Positions 1-6,327 of a DNA stretch of 15,126 nucleotides are shown here, piece after piece. The stretch is from UKL13-2 sp040006575 (GTDB taxonomy: Bacteria; Pseudomonadota; Gammaproteobacteria; Burkholderiales; Usitatibacteraceae), in contig JBDTWS010000103.1 in NCBI GenBank assembly GCA_040006575.1, positions 1-15,126 on the forward strand, in the 5' to 3' direction. Position 1 is the stretch's first letter; each line of letters begins with the position of its first letter. The position numbers were made by a program, and so were the translations under genes. Under the pieces are notes generated by a model that was not told where the DNA came from, did not search any database, and was given only the letters and a program-made list of their open reading frames with translations.

Positions 1-675
1 ATGCAAATCCCCGCCCTACTCCAGTTCCTCAAGGAACTCTCCGAGAACAACAACCGCCCCTGGTTCCTGCATAACAAGCCGAACTACGACATCCTGCGCG
101 AGGAATTCACCGAACTGGTGGCCGACATCATCCAGCGCATCGCCAAGTTCGATGAACGCATCGCCCATGTGGAGCCGAAGAAATCGCTGTTTCGTATCTA
201 TCGCGACGTGCGCTTCTCGCATAACAAGGAGCCCTACAAAACGCAGTTCTCCGCGATGATCGGCGAGAAGAAGGATCACAAGGCGGTGCCGGGCTATTAT
301 TTCCAGATCAATGCGCAGGGCATCCTCGGCATGGGCGGGGGCGTGTACATGCCGGAGCCGGATACGCTCAACAAGATTCGCCACCAGATCCTCGCCTATC
401 CGGATGAAGTGACGAAGCTGATGAAGAACAAGCGCTTTATCGGCACGTATGGCGGGCTCTCCGAGGAAGACCGCATGATGCGCGCGCCGAAAGGCTACCA
501 GCACCTGCCGGTCGATCATCCGATGATGGACATGATCAAGAGCCGGCATTACTTCAGCTTCCTCGAGGTCGACCTGAACAAACACAAATCGAAAGACCTG
601 GCCAAGGAAATCGCCGGGAATTTTGAGGACCTGTATCCGCTGATCGCATGGCTGCGGGTGGTGCTGGAACAGTAG
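1..675 (+). CDS. DUF2461 family protein (TIGR02453-like)
   Basis: A 224-residue protein of the DUF2461 family, whose biochemical role is not established. The N-terminus shows the family pattern, with a run of Asn then Arg-Pro-Trp-Phe (residues 16-22), then Asn-Lys-x-x-Tyr. Mid-protein the family's Arg-Ile-Tyr-Arg-Asp-x-Arg-Phe-Ser motif (about 65-73) is followed by Lys-x-Pro-Tyr-Lys-Thr. A Gly-rich patch with a Tyr-Met-Pro-Glu-Pro segment (about 110-120) is also typical. The length matches the usual 210-230 residues and the N-terminus aligns with family members, so the ATG at base 1 is a plausible true start even though upstream sequence is not visible. There is no signal peptide or membrane segment, so it is probably cytoplasmic. 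No neighbour here explains its function. Family assignment is secure; function is unknown. Confidence 0.88.
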   Translation: MQIPALLQFLKELSENNNRPWFLHNKPNYDILREEFTELVADIIQRIAKFDERIAHVEPKKSLFRIYRDVRFSHNKEPYKTQFSAMIGEKKDHKAVPGYYFQINAQGILGMGGGVYMPEPDTLNKIRHQILAYPDEVTKLMKNKRFIGTYGGLSEEDRMMRAPKGYQHLPVDHPMMDMIKSRHYFSFLEVDLNKHKSKDLAKEIAGNFEDLYPLIAWLRVVLEQ

Positions 676-999
676 GCGGTAGCAGTAGGTGGAGGCCACA
701 TGAATAGCATTGCCGGCATCTCGTCGAAAATGCGTTTTCCATCAGCGGAAGTCAAGCGCTGGTGCGGTTCCCAGGCTAAAAATGGCCGGAAACGCCCGTC
801 TTTGCTGGTGTTTCCCTCCATGACGGTGGCATGCGCACCGGTATTTTCGGCAGTCGTGGGCAAGATTGACAGCATGTATTCCAGGACCGCCAGGGCAATT
901 TCGTCATCGTCACAGTGCGCCCGACCCAACTTGATTACGAACCTTGATTTTGAACGGTTGCGCCCGATCTGATCGTCAATCCCCACAACGGCCACGAGC
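676..999. other. Gene-poor interval, possible gene remnant
   Basis: These 324 bases separate the DUF2461 gene from the cupin gene and have no confident gene. A 90-codon plus-strand frame begins at ATG 700 behind a GGAGG at 691-695, but its product is Ser-rich and resembles nothing I know. On the minus strand a frame stays open across the whole interval. The part around 705-955 reads like a natural protein, with an acidic Asp-Asp-Asp-Glu cluster, alternating hydrophobic residues and more G/C at third positions. It has no recognisable ends of its own and runs into the antisense of the DUF2461 gene. It may be a decayed minus-strand gene; I cannot name it. Confidence 0.3.
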
Positions 1000-1362
1000 A
1001 TGAACAAGATCAATCTCGACGACAAGTTTTCCCTGTTCAACGAACACTGGCGTCCGAAAAGTATCGCCGAGCTGAACGGGCAGGAAGTGAAGGTCGTGAA
1101 GGTGCAGGGTGTATTCCCCTGGCACCATCACGAAACCGAGGACGAAATGTTCCTGGTCTGGCGCGGCCGGTTTCGTGTCGAGTTTCGCGATCACGTGGTT
1201 GACATGGGTCCCGGTGAATTTGTGGTGGTACCGCATGGCGTAGAACATCGCACCGCCGCCGATGAAGAAGCCGAAGTGATTATTTTTGAGCCGGCCGCAG
1301 TTCGCAACACCGGCAATGTCGAAGATGCTACCTACACCGCGCCGATGGGCGTAAAAATCTGA
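1000..1362 (+). CDS. Small cupin-domain protein
   Basis: A 120-residue single-domain cupin (cupin_2 type). Motif 1 is visible as His42-x-His44 followed by Glu49 and Gly56. Motif 2 is Gly72-Glu-Phe-Val-Val-Val-Pro-His-Gly with His83. Together these supply the usual 3-His/1-Glu metal site inside a beta-barrel. Small cupins of this kind are often annotated as mannose-6-phosphate-isomerase-like, but most have no proven substrate and they range from metal-dependent enzymes to sensors. There is no signal peptide. The ATG at 1000 places the first beta strands at the usual distance from motif 1; upstream there is only a weak purine-rich stretch. It lies 68 nt before mobA on the same strand, which may be coincidental. 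Fold assignment is secure; the reaction is unknown. Confidence 0.88.
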   Translation: MNKINLDDKFSLFNEHWRPKSIAELNGQEVKVVKVQGVFPWHHHETEDEMFLVWRGRFRVEFRDHVVDMGPGEFVVVPHGVEHRTAADEEAEVIIFEPAAVRNTGNVEDATYTAPMGVKI

Positions 1363-1430
1363 TGGCTGCGAGTGCTACCGCACACTGCTGTAGCGGCCAC
1401 ACATCCCCGGCAACGGCCGACGAGGCCTGA

Positions 1431-2021
1431 GTGGAAAAGATCACCGGGCTCATCCTCGCCGGGGGACGCGGCATACGCATGGGCAATATCGACAAGGGCC
1501 TGAAACTCTTCAATGGGATTGCTCTGGTCGCACATGCGGTGCAGCGGTTCGCGCCGCAAGTCGATGAACTGCTAATTAACGCCAATTGCCATCACGAGGA
1601 ATATGGCGCGTTCGGTCATCGCGTCATTGCCGATGCCAACGCGGATTTCGCCGGGCCGCTGGCAGGGCTGCTGGCGGGTATGACCCATGCTCGCCATCCG
1701 CTGATCGCCTGCGTGCCCTGCGATTCTCCGTTGCTGCCTGCCGACCTGGTGTCGCGCCTGCTCGCGGCACTGCAACGCGATCATGCCGACGTTGCGGTCG
1801 CTACAACGCACGCCCGCTCGCATCCCGTTTTCTGCCTCGTCAATACCAGCCTCGCCCCGCACCTGCAGGCATACCTCGACAGCGGCCAGCGCAAATTCGA
1901 AAAATGGTACGCCGACCTGAAAACGGTGGAAGTTTCCTTTGATGATGATGCCGCCGCGTTTTCCAATATCAACACGATCGACGAGCTGGCCGCACTCGAA
2001 CAATCGTCGACTGAAAAGTAG
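1431..2021 (+). CDS. mobA: Molybdenum cofactor guanylyltransferase MobA
   Basis: MobA transfers GMP from GTP to molybdopterin-molybdenum to make the guanine dinucleotide form of the cofactor used by DMSO-reductase-family enzymes. The 196-residue product shows the nucleotidyltransferase signature Leu-Ala-Gly-Gly-Arg-Gly-x-Arg-Met-Gly (residues 9-18) with Lys22, the Gly-Pro-Leu-Ala-Gly-Leu motif (75-80) and the metal-binding Asp98 in Val-Pro-Cys-Asp-Ser-Pro. Length fits MobA (about 190-210). The GTG at 1431 directly follows an in-frame TGA (1428-1430) and puts the first beta strand at residue 5, so this start is nearly forced. The residue after Met-Gly is Asn19 where many homologues have Gly. 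A 2H-phosphoesterase follows after 9 nt and then moeA, which supports a molybdenum-cofactor role. The cytidylyltransferase MocA is a related alternative but fits the motif details less well. Confidence 0.93.
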   Translation: MEKITGLILAGGRGIRMGNIDKGLKLFNGIALVAHAVQRFAPQVDELLINANCHHEEYGAFGHRVIADANADFAGPLAGLLAGMTHARHPLIACVPCDSPLLPADLVSRLLAALQRDHADVAVATTHARSHPVFCLVNTSLAPHLQAYLDSGQRKFEKWYADLKTVEVSFDDDAAAFSNINTIDELAALEQSSTEK

Positions 2022-2030
2022 CCGGCGTCC

Positions 2031-2603
2031 ATGCCGGGAAAGCGCAACGTCCGCAAACTGCACCTGCGCCCGCCGCTACCGCGCCGCGCCATCGTCTGGT
2101 TTCCGCCCTTCCCCATCGATTCGCCGATCGAACCTTTCCGCCGCCGCCATGATCCGCTGGCCGACGCCCTGCCCGCACATGTGACGCTGGTGTTTCCGTT
2201 CCCCACCAATCTCACCGTCATACAACTGGCCTCGCACATCCGCCGCATCGTCGGCAACTGGCCGTCGCTGCCGGTGAGCTTTCGCGATATCGAAGGCATC
2301 ATGGAAGAATGGATGTTGCTGATGGTGCGCGAACGCGCCGATGCCATCGTCGCCCTGCACGACAAGCTGTATCGCGGCATTCTCAGGAATTATTTGCGCA
2401 ACGACATTCCCTACCTGCCGCACGTGACCATCGGCCGGGTGCCCGATGTTCCCGACAGCGCCGCCTACCAGGCCATGCACGATGCGGCCACCCGCGAAGT
2501 GCGCGGCGAATGGCGCTGCATCCTGCGCGAGCTGGCGATCGTCACGCTGCATCAAGACGGTACAATCTCCATAGACAAAACCATTCCGCTCAATTTCGCC
2601 TGA
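2031..2603 (+). CDS. 2H phosphoesterase / 2'-5' RNA ligase family protein
   Basis: A 190-residue member of the 2H phosphoesterase superfamily (2'-5' RNA ligase / LigT-like). Both catalytic His-x-Thr motifs are present: His50-Val-Thr52 inside Ala-His-Val-Thr-Leu-Val-Phe-Pro-Phe, and His131-Val-Thr133 inside Pro-His-Val-Thr-Ile-Gly-Arg. The Arg-His-Asp-Pro stretch just before motif 1 is also typical. Such enzymes act on 2'-5' or cyclic 2',3' phosphodiesters in RNA or nucleotides; the substrate here is not known. The first 20 residues are rich in Arg, Lys and Pro and lie outside the core fold, so a later start cannot be excluded. It sits between mobA and moeA with 9-nt gaps on each side, so it is almost certainly cotranscribed with molybdenum-cofactor genes. 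That raises a possible role in cofactor metabolism, but nothing in the sequence proves it. Confidence 0.88.
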   Translation: MPGKRNVRKLHLRPPLPRRAIVWFPPFPIDSPIEPFRRRHDPLADALPAHVTLVFPFPTNLTVIQLASHIRRIVGNWPSLPVSFRDIEGIMEEWMLLMVRERADAIVALHDKLYRGILRNYLRNDIPYLPHVTIGRVPDVPDSAAYQAMHDAATREVRGEWRCILRELAIVTLHQDGTISIDKTIPLNFA

Positions 2604-2612
2604 ACTGGACTG

Positions 2613-3881
2613 ATGAATAAACCCCACACCATCGCCGAAGCGTCCTGCGCCGACGATTACGATCCTAATTCCATGCCGGTGGACAAGGCGCGCGCGTTCA
2701 TCCGCAGCTTCCTGTCGCCCGTGACGGGAATTGCCCGCGTGCCGATTCGCAGTGCGCTGGGGCGCGTGCTGGCGGAAGATATAGTTTCGCCGGTCAATGT
2801 GCCCTCGCATGTCAATTCCGCGATGGACGGCTGGGCATTGCGCTCGCAGGATCTCTCCGCAGATGCGGGCGTCGCACTAAAAGAAATCGGCACGAGTTTC
2901 GCCGGTGCACCATTTGCAAAACCGGTGGGCGCGGGCGAATGCGTGCGCATTTTTACCGGTGGCGTGGTGCCGCAAGGCTGCGATGCCGTGGTCATGCAGG
3001 AGAAGGCATCTGCCGATGGCAAATCAATCCGCTTCAATCCCGGCGTGAAGGCAGGCCAGAACGTGCGGCACGCCGGCGAAGATTTGAAAGCGAGCTCAAT
3101 CGCATTGGCGAAAGGCCGCACGGTGCGTCCCGCCGAAATCGGCCTGCTGGCTTCGCTGGGCTTCGCCGAAGTGGGCGTCTATCGTCCGCTGCGCGTGGTG
3201 TTTTTTTCCACCGGCGATGAGCTGGTGTCCATCGGCACGCCGCTGGCTGAGGGCCAGATCTACGACAGCAATCGCTACACCCTGCACGGGATGCTGACGC
3301 GGCTGGGCTGCGATGTCATCGACATGGGTGTGGTGCGCGATGATCCCGCGCTGCTCGAAAAAGCGTTCAACGAAGCCGGCGCCATTGCCGATGTGGTGAT
3401 CACGTCGGGTGGCGTCTCTGTGGGCGATGCGGATTTCGTGAAAACCATGCTGGCCAGGCTGGGTGAAGTGGTGTTCTGGAAAATCGCCATGAAGCCGGGC
3501 CGTCCGCTTGCGTACGGAAAAATCGGCAATGCGCATTTCTTCGGCCTGCCGGGGAATCCGGTGTCGGCCATGGTGACGTTCTATCAATTTGTGCGCGATG
3601 CGCTGCTGGTGTTGCAGGGCGTTGATCCGCTGCCGGTGCAGCCGCTGCTGAAAGCCGTGTGCACCTCAGCCATCAAAAAGGCGCCGGGGCGCACAGAGTT
3701 CCAACGCGGCGTGCTGTACCTGGACGACGGCGTGTTCAAGGTACGCACGACGGGCGAGCAAGGCTCGGGTATCCTCAAGTCCATGTCGGATGCGAACTGC
3801 TTCATCGTGCTGCCCGATCACGTCGGCAATGTGGATGCCGGTGCGATTGTCGATGTGCAGGTGCTGGAAGGTGTGGTTTGA
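2613..3881 (+). CDS. moeA: Molybdopterin molybdenumtransferase MoeA
   Basis: MoeA inserts molybdate into adenylylated molybdopterin, the step before nucleotide attachment by MobA. The 422-residue protein has the whole family layout: the Met-Asp-Gly-Trp-Ala motif (residues 71-75, often Met-Asp-Gly-Tyr-Ala), the Ser-Thr-Gly-Asp-Glu-Leu stretch (199-204), an Ile-Tyr-Asp-Ser-Asn segment (216-220), and the MoaB/MogA-like core Thr-Ser-Gly-Gly-Val-Ser-Val-Gly-Asp (264-272). These are followed by Met-Lys-Pro-Gly-Arg-Pro (293-298) and Gly-Leu-Pro-Gly-Asn-Pro (311-316). A C-terminal domain IV follows. Length is slightly above the usual 405-415 because of about 15 extra N-terminal residues. It is the last gene of a tight mobA / 2H-phosphoesterase / moeA run. 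Identification is secure; whether the genome has a second moeA is not visible here. Confidence 0.96.
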   Translation: MNKPHTIAEASCADDYDPNSMPVDKARAFIRSFLSPVTGIARVPIRSALGRVLAEDIVSPVNVPSHVNSAMDGWALRSQDLSADAGVALKEIGTSFAGAPFAKPVGAGECVRIFTGGVVPQGCDAVVMQEKASADGKSIRFNPGVKAGQNVRHAGEDLKASSIALAKGRTVRPAEIGLLASLGFAEVGVYRPLRVVFFSTGDELVSIGTPLAEGQIYDSNRYTLHGMLTRLGCDVIDMGVVRDDPALLEKAFNEAGAIADVVITSGGVSVGDADFVKTMLARLGEVVFWKIAMKPGRPLAYGKIGNAHFFGLPGNPVSAMVTFYQFVRDALLVLQGVDPLPVQPLLKAVCTSAIKKAPGRTEFQRGVLYLDDGVFKVRTTGEQGSGILKSMSDANCFIVLPDHVGNVDAGAIVDVQVLEGVV

Positions 3882-3901
3882 ATAAGTCGGTGAAAACGGC
3901 G

Positions 3902-3961
3902 ATGAATAAAACGCCGGAAACTTGGGTGGAAGGTTCGCCAAGTTTTCCCGTCAGCCGATGA
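3902..3961 (+). other. 19-codon mini-ORF overlapping the aat start
   Basis: A short frame begins at ATG 3902 in the 76-nt moeA-aat gap. It ends with a TGA at 3959-3961 that overlaps the proposed aat ATG (3958-3960) in an ATGA arrangement. The 19-residue product contains Glu-Thr-Trp-Val-Glu. Such an overlap can couple translation of a leader to the following gene. I see only a weak purine-rich stretch ahead of its ATG, and short chance frames are common, so it may not be translated. Confidence 0.2.
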
Positions 3962-4665
3962 TTCCCTGGCTTGACCGCGCCGCCGGTTTTCCCGACGCGG
4001 ACAAGGCGCTGGCCGAACCCAACGGACTGCTCTGCGCCGGCGGCGATCTCGAACCGCACACCATCATTGCCGCCTACTCGAAGGGAATCTATCCCTGGTT
4101 TTCCGACGACCAGCCGATCCTGTGGTGGAGCCCCGATCCGCGCATGGTGCTGTTCCCGGCCGGGTTCAAGGTGTCGAAGTCGCTGGCCAAAACGCGGCGT
4201 TCGGGCAAGTTCGATATTCGCTTTGATTCTGCCTTCGCCGACGTGATCGCCGGTTGCGCAGCCCCGCGCGAGCCCGGTGGCGGCACCTGGATCGTGCCGG
4301 AAATGCAGGCGGCTTATATTCGGCTTCATGAACTCGGCGTGGCGCATTCGGTCGAAAGCTGGCAGGACGGGAAACTGGTCGGCGGCCTGTACGGCATGGC
4401 GCTGGGGCGCATGTTTTTCGGCGAATCGATGTTTTCACGCGAGACCGACGCTTCCAAGGTGGCGCTGATGGCGATGGTGGAGAAATTGCGACGCGATGGC
4501 TTCGGCCTCATCGACTGCCAGCAGGAGACCCGCCACCTCGCCAGTTTCGGGGCGCGGCCCATCGCGCGGCGGGATTTTGTGCAACACCTGCGGGAATTGA
4601 TAAACTCTGGCAAGCCCTCATCCAGCATCACGTCTCACTGGCGCATGGAGAATGTCGAAACTTAA
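3958..4665 (+). CDS. aat: Leucyl/phenylalanyl-tRNA-protein transferase Aat
   Basis: Aat moves Leu or Phe from aminoacyl-tRNA to proteins with N-terminal Arg or Lys, making them ClpS/ClpAP substrates in the bacterial N-end rule. Family motifs in the 235-residue product: Glu-Pro-Asn-Gly-Leu-Leu (20-25) and Gly-Gly-Asp-Leu (28-31), Lys-Gly-Ile-Tyr-Pro-Trp-Phe-Ser (42-49), Trp-Trp-Ser-Pro-Asp-Pro-Arg (56-62), Phe-Phe-Gly-Glu-Ser-Met-Phe-Ser and Ile-Asp-Cys-Gln. I chose ATG 3958 because Met-Ile-Pro-Trp-Leu matches how many homologues begin. A TTG at 3922 would add 12 residues with no clear family similarity, though a longer N-terminus like that of E. coli cannot be ruled out. The gene overlaps bpt by 14 nt, so the two N-end-rule transferases are translationally linked. 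Confidence 0.94.
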   Translation: MIPWLDRAAGFPDADKALAEPNGLLCAGGDLEPHTIIAAYSKGIYPWFSDDQPILWWSPDPRMVLFPAGFKVSKSLAKTRRSGKFDIRFDSAFADVIAGCAAPREPGGGTWIVPEMQAAYIRLHELGVAHSVESWQDGKLVGGLYGMALGRMFFGESMFSRETDASKVALMAMVEKLRRDGFGLIDCQQETRHLASFGARPIARRDFVQHLRELINSGKPSSSITSHWRMENVET

Positions 4666-5392
4666 CGACCTGCCGTTTGCGAACCTGCAGTTTTACGCAA
4701 CCGCACCCTACCCCTGCAGCTACCTGCCGGGACGACTTGCGCGGTCGCAGGTCGCAACGCCCAGCTACCTGATCGATTCGGGCACTTACAGCCATTTGGT
4801 GGCGTCGGGTTTTCGCCGCAGTGGCGCGTTCACGTATCGGCCTTATTGCGATCATTGCCGCGCCTGCACGCCGGTACGCGTGATCGCCGCCGAGTTCGCC
4901 CCCACTCGCTCGCAAACCCGTGCCGTGAAGGCCAATGCGCATCTCGTCTCACGCGTAATGGAACTGAAGTTTTCGCACGAGCACTACGCGCTTTACCGCC
5001 GCTACCAGTCGACGCGCCATCCCGGCGGCGGCATGGACCACGACAGCCGCGAGCAGTACTCGCATTTCCTGCTGCAAAGCAACGTCAACACGCGGCTGGT
5101 GGAATTCCGCGAACAGGGCCACCTGCGCATGGTCAGCATCATGGATGAGCTCGAGGACGGGTTGTCATCGGTCTACACGTTCTTCGATCCCGAGCGCACA
5201 CGCCAGTCGCTAGGCACCTACAGCATCCTGTGGCAGATCGCGGAGGCGAAGCGGCGCAAGCTGGCTTACGTTTATCTCGGTTACTGGATCGAGGAAAGCC
5301 GCAAGATGAGCTACAAGACGGACTTCAAGCCGGTCGAGGGCCTGGTGCGCGCGAACTGGGTGCGGCTGGGTGACGAGGCGGCGGAAAATTAG
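4652..5392 (+). CDS. bpt: Aspartate/glutamate leucyltransferase Bpt
   Basis: Bpt is the bacterial relative of eukaryotic arginyltransferase Ate1. It transfers Leu from Leu-tRNA to proteins with N-terminal Asp or Glu, feeding the same ClpS/ClpAP pathway as Aat. The 246-residue protein carries the N-terminal Ate1 signature: Tyr-Pro-Cys-Ser-Tyr-Leu-Pro-Gly around Cys22 and the cluster Cys66-x2-Cys69-x2-Cys72 followed by Pro-Val-Arg. The C-terminal GNAT-like half shows Val-Tyr-Thr-Phe-Phe-Asp-Pro, Ser-Leu-Gly-Thr-Tyr-Ser-Ile-Leu and Tyr-Leu-Gly-Tyr-Trp-Ile, then Met-Ser-Tyr-Lys. Length matches the family. ATG 4652 lies inside the end of aat (stop 4663-4665), so translation is probably coupled. 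Some databases call this gene ate. Identification is secure; Leu rather than Arg specificity is inferred from the bacterial branch. Confidence 0.95.
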   Translation: MSKLNDLPFANLQFYATAPYPCSYLPGRLARSQVATPSYLIDSGTYSHLVASGFRRSGAFTYRPYCDHCRACTPVRVIAAEFAPTRSQTRAVKANAHLVSRVMELKFSHEHYALYRRYQSTRHPGGGMDHDSREQYSHFLLQSNVNTRLVEFREQGHLRMVSIMDELEDGLSSVYTFFDPERTRQSLGTYSILWQIAEAKRRKLAYVYLGYWIEESRKMSYKTDFKPVEGLVRANWVRLGDEAAEN

Positions 5393-5431
5393 TCTCTCCA
5401 ATTTGCGTGCGCTTGCGGCGTCGCACTGAAA

Positions 5432-5971
5432 ATGAAATCGCTATATCAAATCGTCCTGGGTGACGCCTGGGATCGACTGCCGGCGGCCGTTCGCGAGTTG
5501 CATGGACATACCGAATCGGCGCGATATCGCGGACGCGGCTCAGTGGAACGCGGGCAGGGTTTGCTGTCGAGAATCGTCGGCGTGCTGATGCGTTTTCCTC
5601 CTGCCATGGAAGACACACCTGTCTCTGTCGATTTCGATATCCACGATGGCGAGGAAACGTGGACGCGGACGTTTGGCCGCCATTCATTTCAAAGCACACT
5701 TTCGGCAAAAGGAAAATACCTGCGCGAATCTTTTGGCGCGGTAAAAATCCTGTTCATGCTGGAAACGGATGCGAATGCGCTGCGCATGTTGCCGGTGCGC
5801 TGGACTGCACTAGGCGTGCCAGTGCCGAAAATGCTGTGGCCGCGAATCGTGGCGCATGAAATTGAATCGGGTGGACGATTCAACTTTCATGTGGAGGCGT
5901 CGATGCCCGTGGCGGGGCTGGTGGTGCGGTATCGGGGATATCTGGTTAAAAACACCGAAATTAAAGGCTGA
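5432..5971 (+). CDS. DUF4166 domain-containing protein
   Basis: A 179-residue protein of the DUF4166 family, whose function is unknown. The N-terminus has the family pattern Leu-Tyr-Gln-x-Val-Leu-Gly-x-Ala-Trp-x-x-Leu-Pro followed by Leu-His. Later segments fit as well: Phe-Pro-Pro (about 51-53), Glu-Thr-Trp-x-Arg-x-Phe-Gly (about 74-81), a Glu-Ser-Phe-Gly-Ala turn, an Arg-Trp segment with Leu-Gly-Val-Pro-Val-Pro, and a final Tyr-Arg-Gly-Tyr-Leu. The domain is often found alone or fused to dehydrogenase-like proteins. No signal peptide is visible. It lies 39 nt after bpt on the same strand and could be read from that operon, but no functional link is evident. Confidence 0.82.
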   Translation: MKSLYQIVLGDAWDRLPAAVRELHGHTESARYRGRGSVERGQGLLSRIVGVLMRFPPAMEDTPVSVDFDIHDGEETWTRTFGRHSFQSTLSAKGKYLRESFGAVKILFMLETDANALRMLPVRWTALGVPVPKMLWPRIVAHEIESGGRFNFHVEASMPVAGLVVRYRGYLVKNTEIKG

Positions 5972-6066
5972 AGTCCAGCATTCATGCGGTTCTCCGACTT
6001 GTTTTCCGCCAGGAGCCGCGCCCAGCCTTGTGTTTGTACGCTTGGGACTCTCAAATCCGAATCGCC

Positions 6067-6116
6067 GTTCGTGGTGATCCTTCGACTGGCTCAGGACTTG
6101 AGGCAAGTCGAACCAC
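6067..6116. repeat. REP-like imperfect palindrome, copy 1
   Basis: This segment contains the core CCTTCGACTGGCTCAGG (6079-6095). Its left end GTTCGTGGT and its right end GTCGAACCAC are related as an imperfect inverted repeat, so it can fold into a hairpin. The core resembles the short TTCGAC-n-GGCTCAGG extragenic repeats seen in many proteobacterial genomes. A second copy lies 74 bases downstream in the same orientation. Confidence 0.6.
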
Positions 6117-6152
6117 CTTCCGGTACAAGGGGGCATTCCCTAACATCCATAC

Positions 6153-6178
6153 CCTTCGACGGGCTCAGGGCGAACGGG
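6153..6178. repeat. REP-like repeat, copy 2
   Basis: The core CCTTCGACGGGCTCAGG (6153-6169) matches copy 1 at 16 of 17 positions and is followed by GCGAACGGG, the usual right end of this repeat type. It lies in direct orientation with copy 1 and abuts the 23-bp tandem duplication. Confidence 0.6.
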
Positions 6179-6216
6179 GAAGTTTATGGACTTCGAACGG
6201 GGAAATTTATGGACTC
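6171..6216. repeat. Two tandem 23-bp direct repeats
   Basis: Unit 1 (6171-6193) and unit 2 (6194-6216) both begin CGAACGGGGAA and continue with TTTATGGACT. They are identical at 21 of 23 positions, differing at unit positions 12 and 23. Unit 1 starts with the tail of REP-like copy 2, so the duplication probably copied that tail with the adjoining sequence. The 23-bp period means each copy shifts the reading frame, which argues against a coding role. Confidence 0.75.
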
Positions 6217-6327
6217 TTATCCTGTTTCGCGACGCGGCTGGACATGCACTTGAACTGTGTTCTGGCCGTGGCTCCGCAAAGCCCGTAAGTTAAAATATCC
6301 TCCTCACACCCGCCGGTACGCCCCACC

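Larger units (their letters stand above)
5972..6327. other. Intergenic region with repeats, upstream of pyrD
   Basis: This 356-base gap between the DUF4166 gene and pyrD is the largest gene-free stretch in the window. It holds the two REP-like copies and the tandem duplication. Open frames that cross it are interrupted differently in each frame and show no protein-like composition. An A/T-rich TAAAAT at 6291-6296 could be part of the pyrD promoter, but no convincing -35 sits at the right distance. No terminator with a T-run is visible after the DUF4166 gene. Confidence 0.55.

Noticed and set aside
3922..3957. TTG 3922 as the aat start
   Set aside because: The 12 added residues show no clear family similarity and an ATG at 3958 gives a typical N-terminus, though the upstream start is not fully excluded.
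5984..6288. Two overlapping plus-strand frames of 86-89 codons
   Set aside because: They run through REP-like repeats and a 23-bp tandem duplication that breaks frame continuity. Composition is not protein-like.
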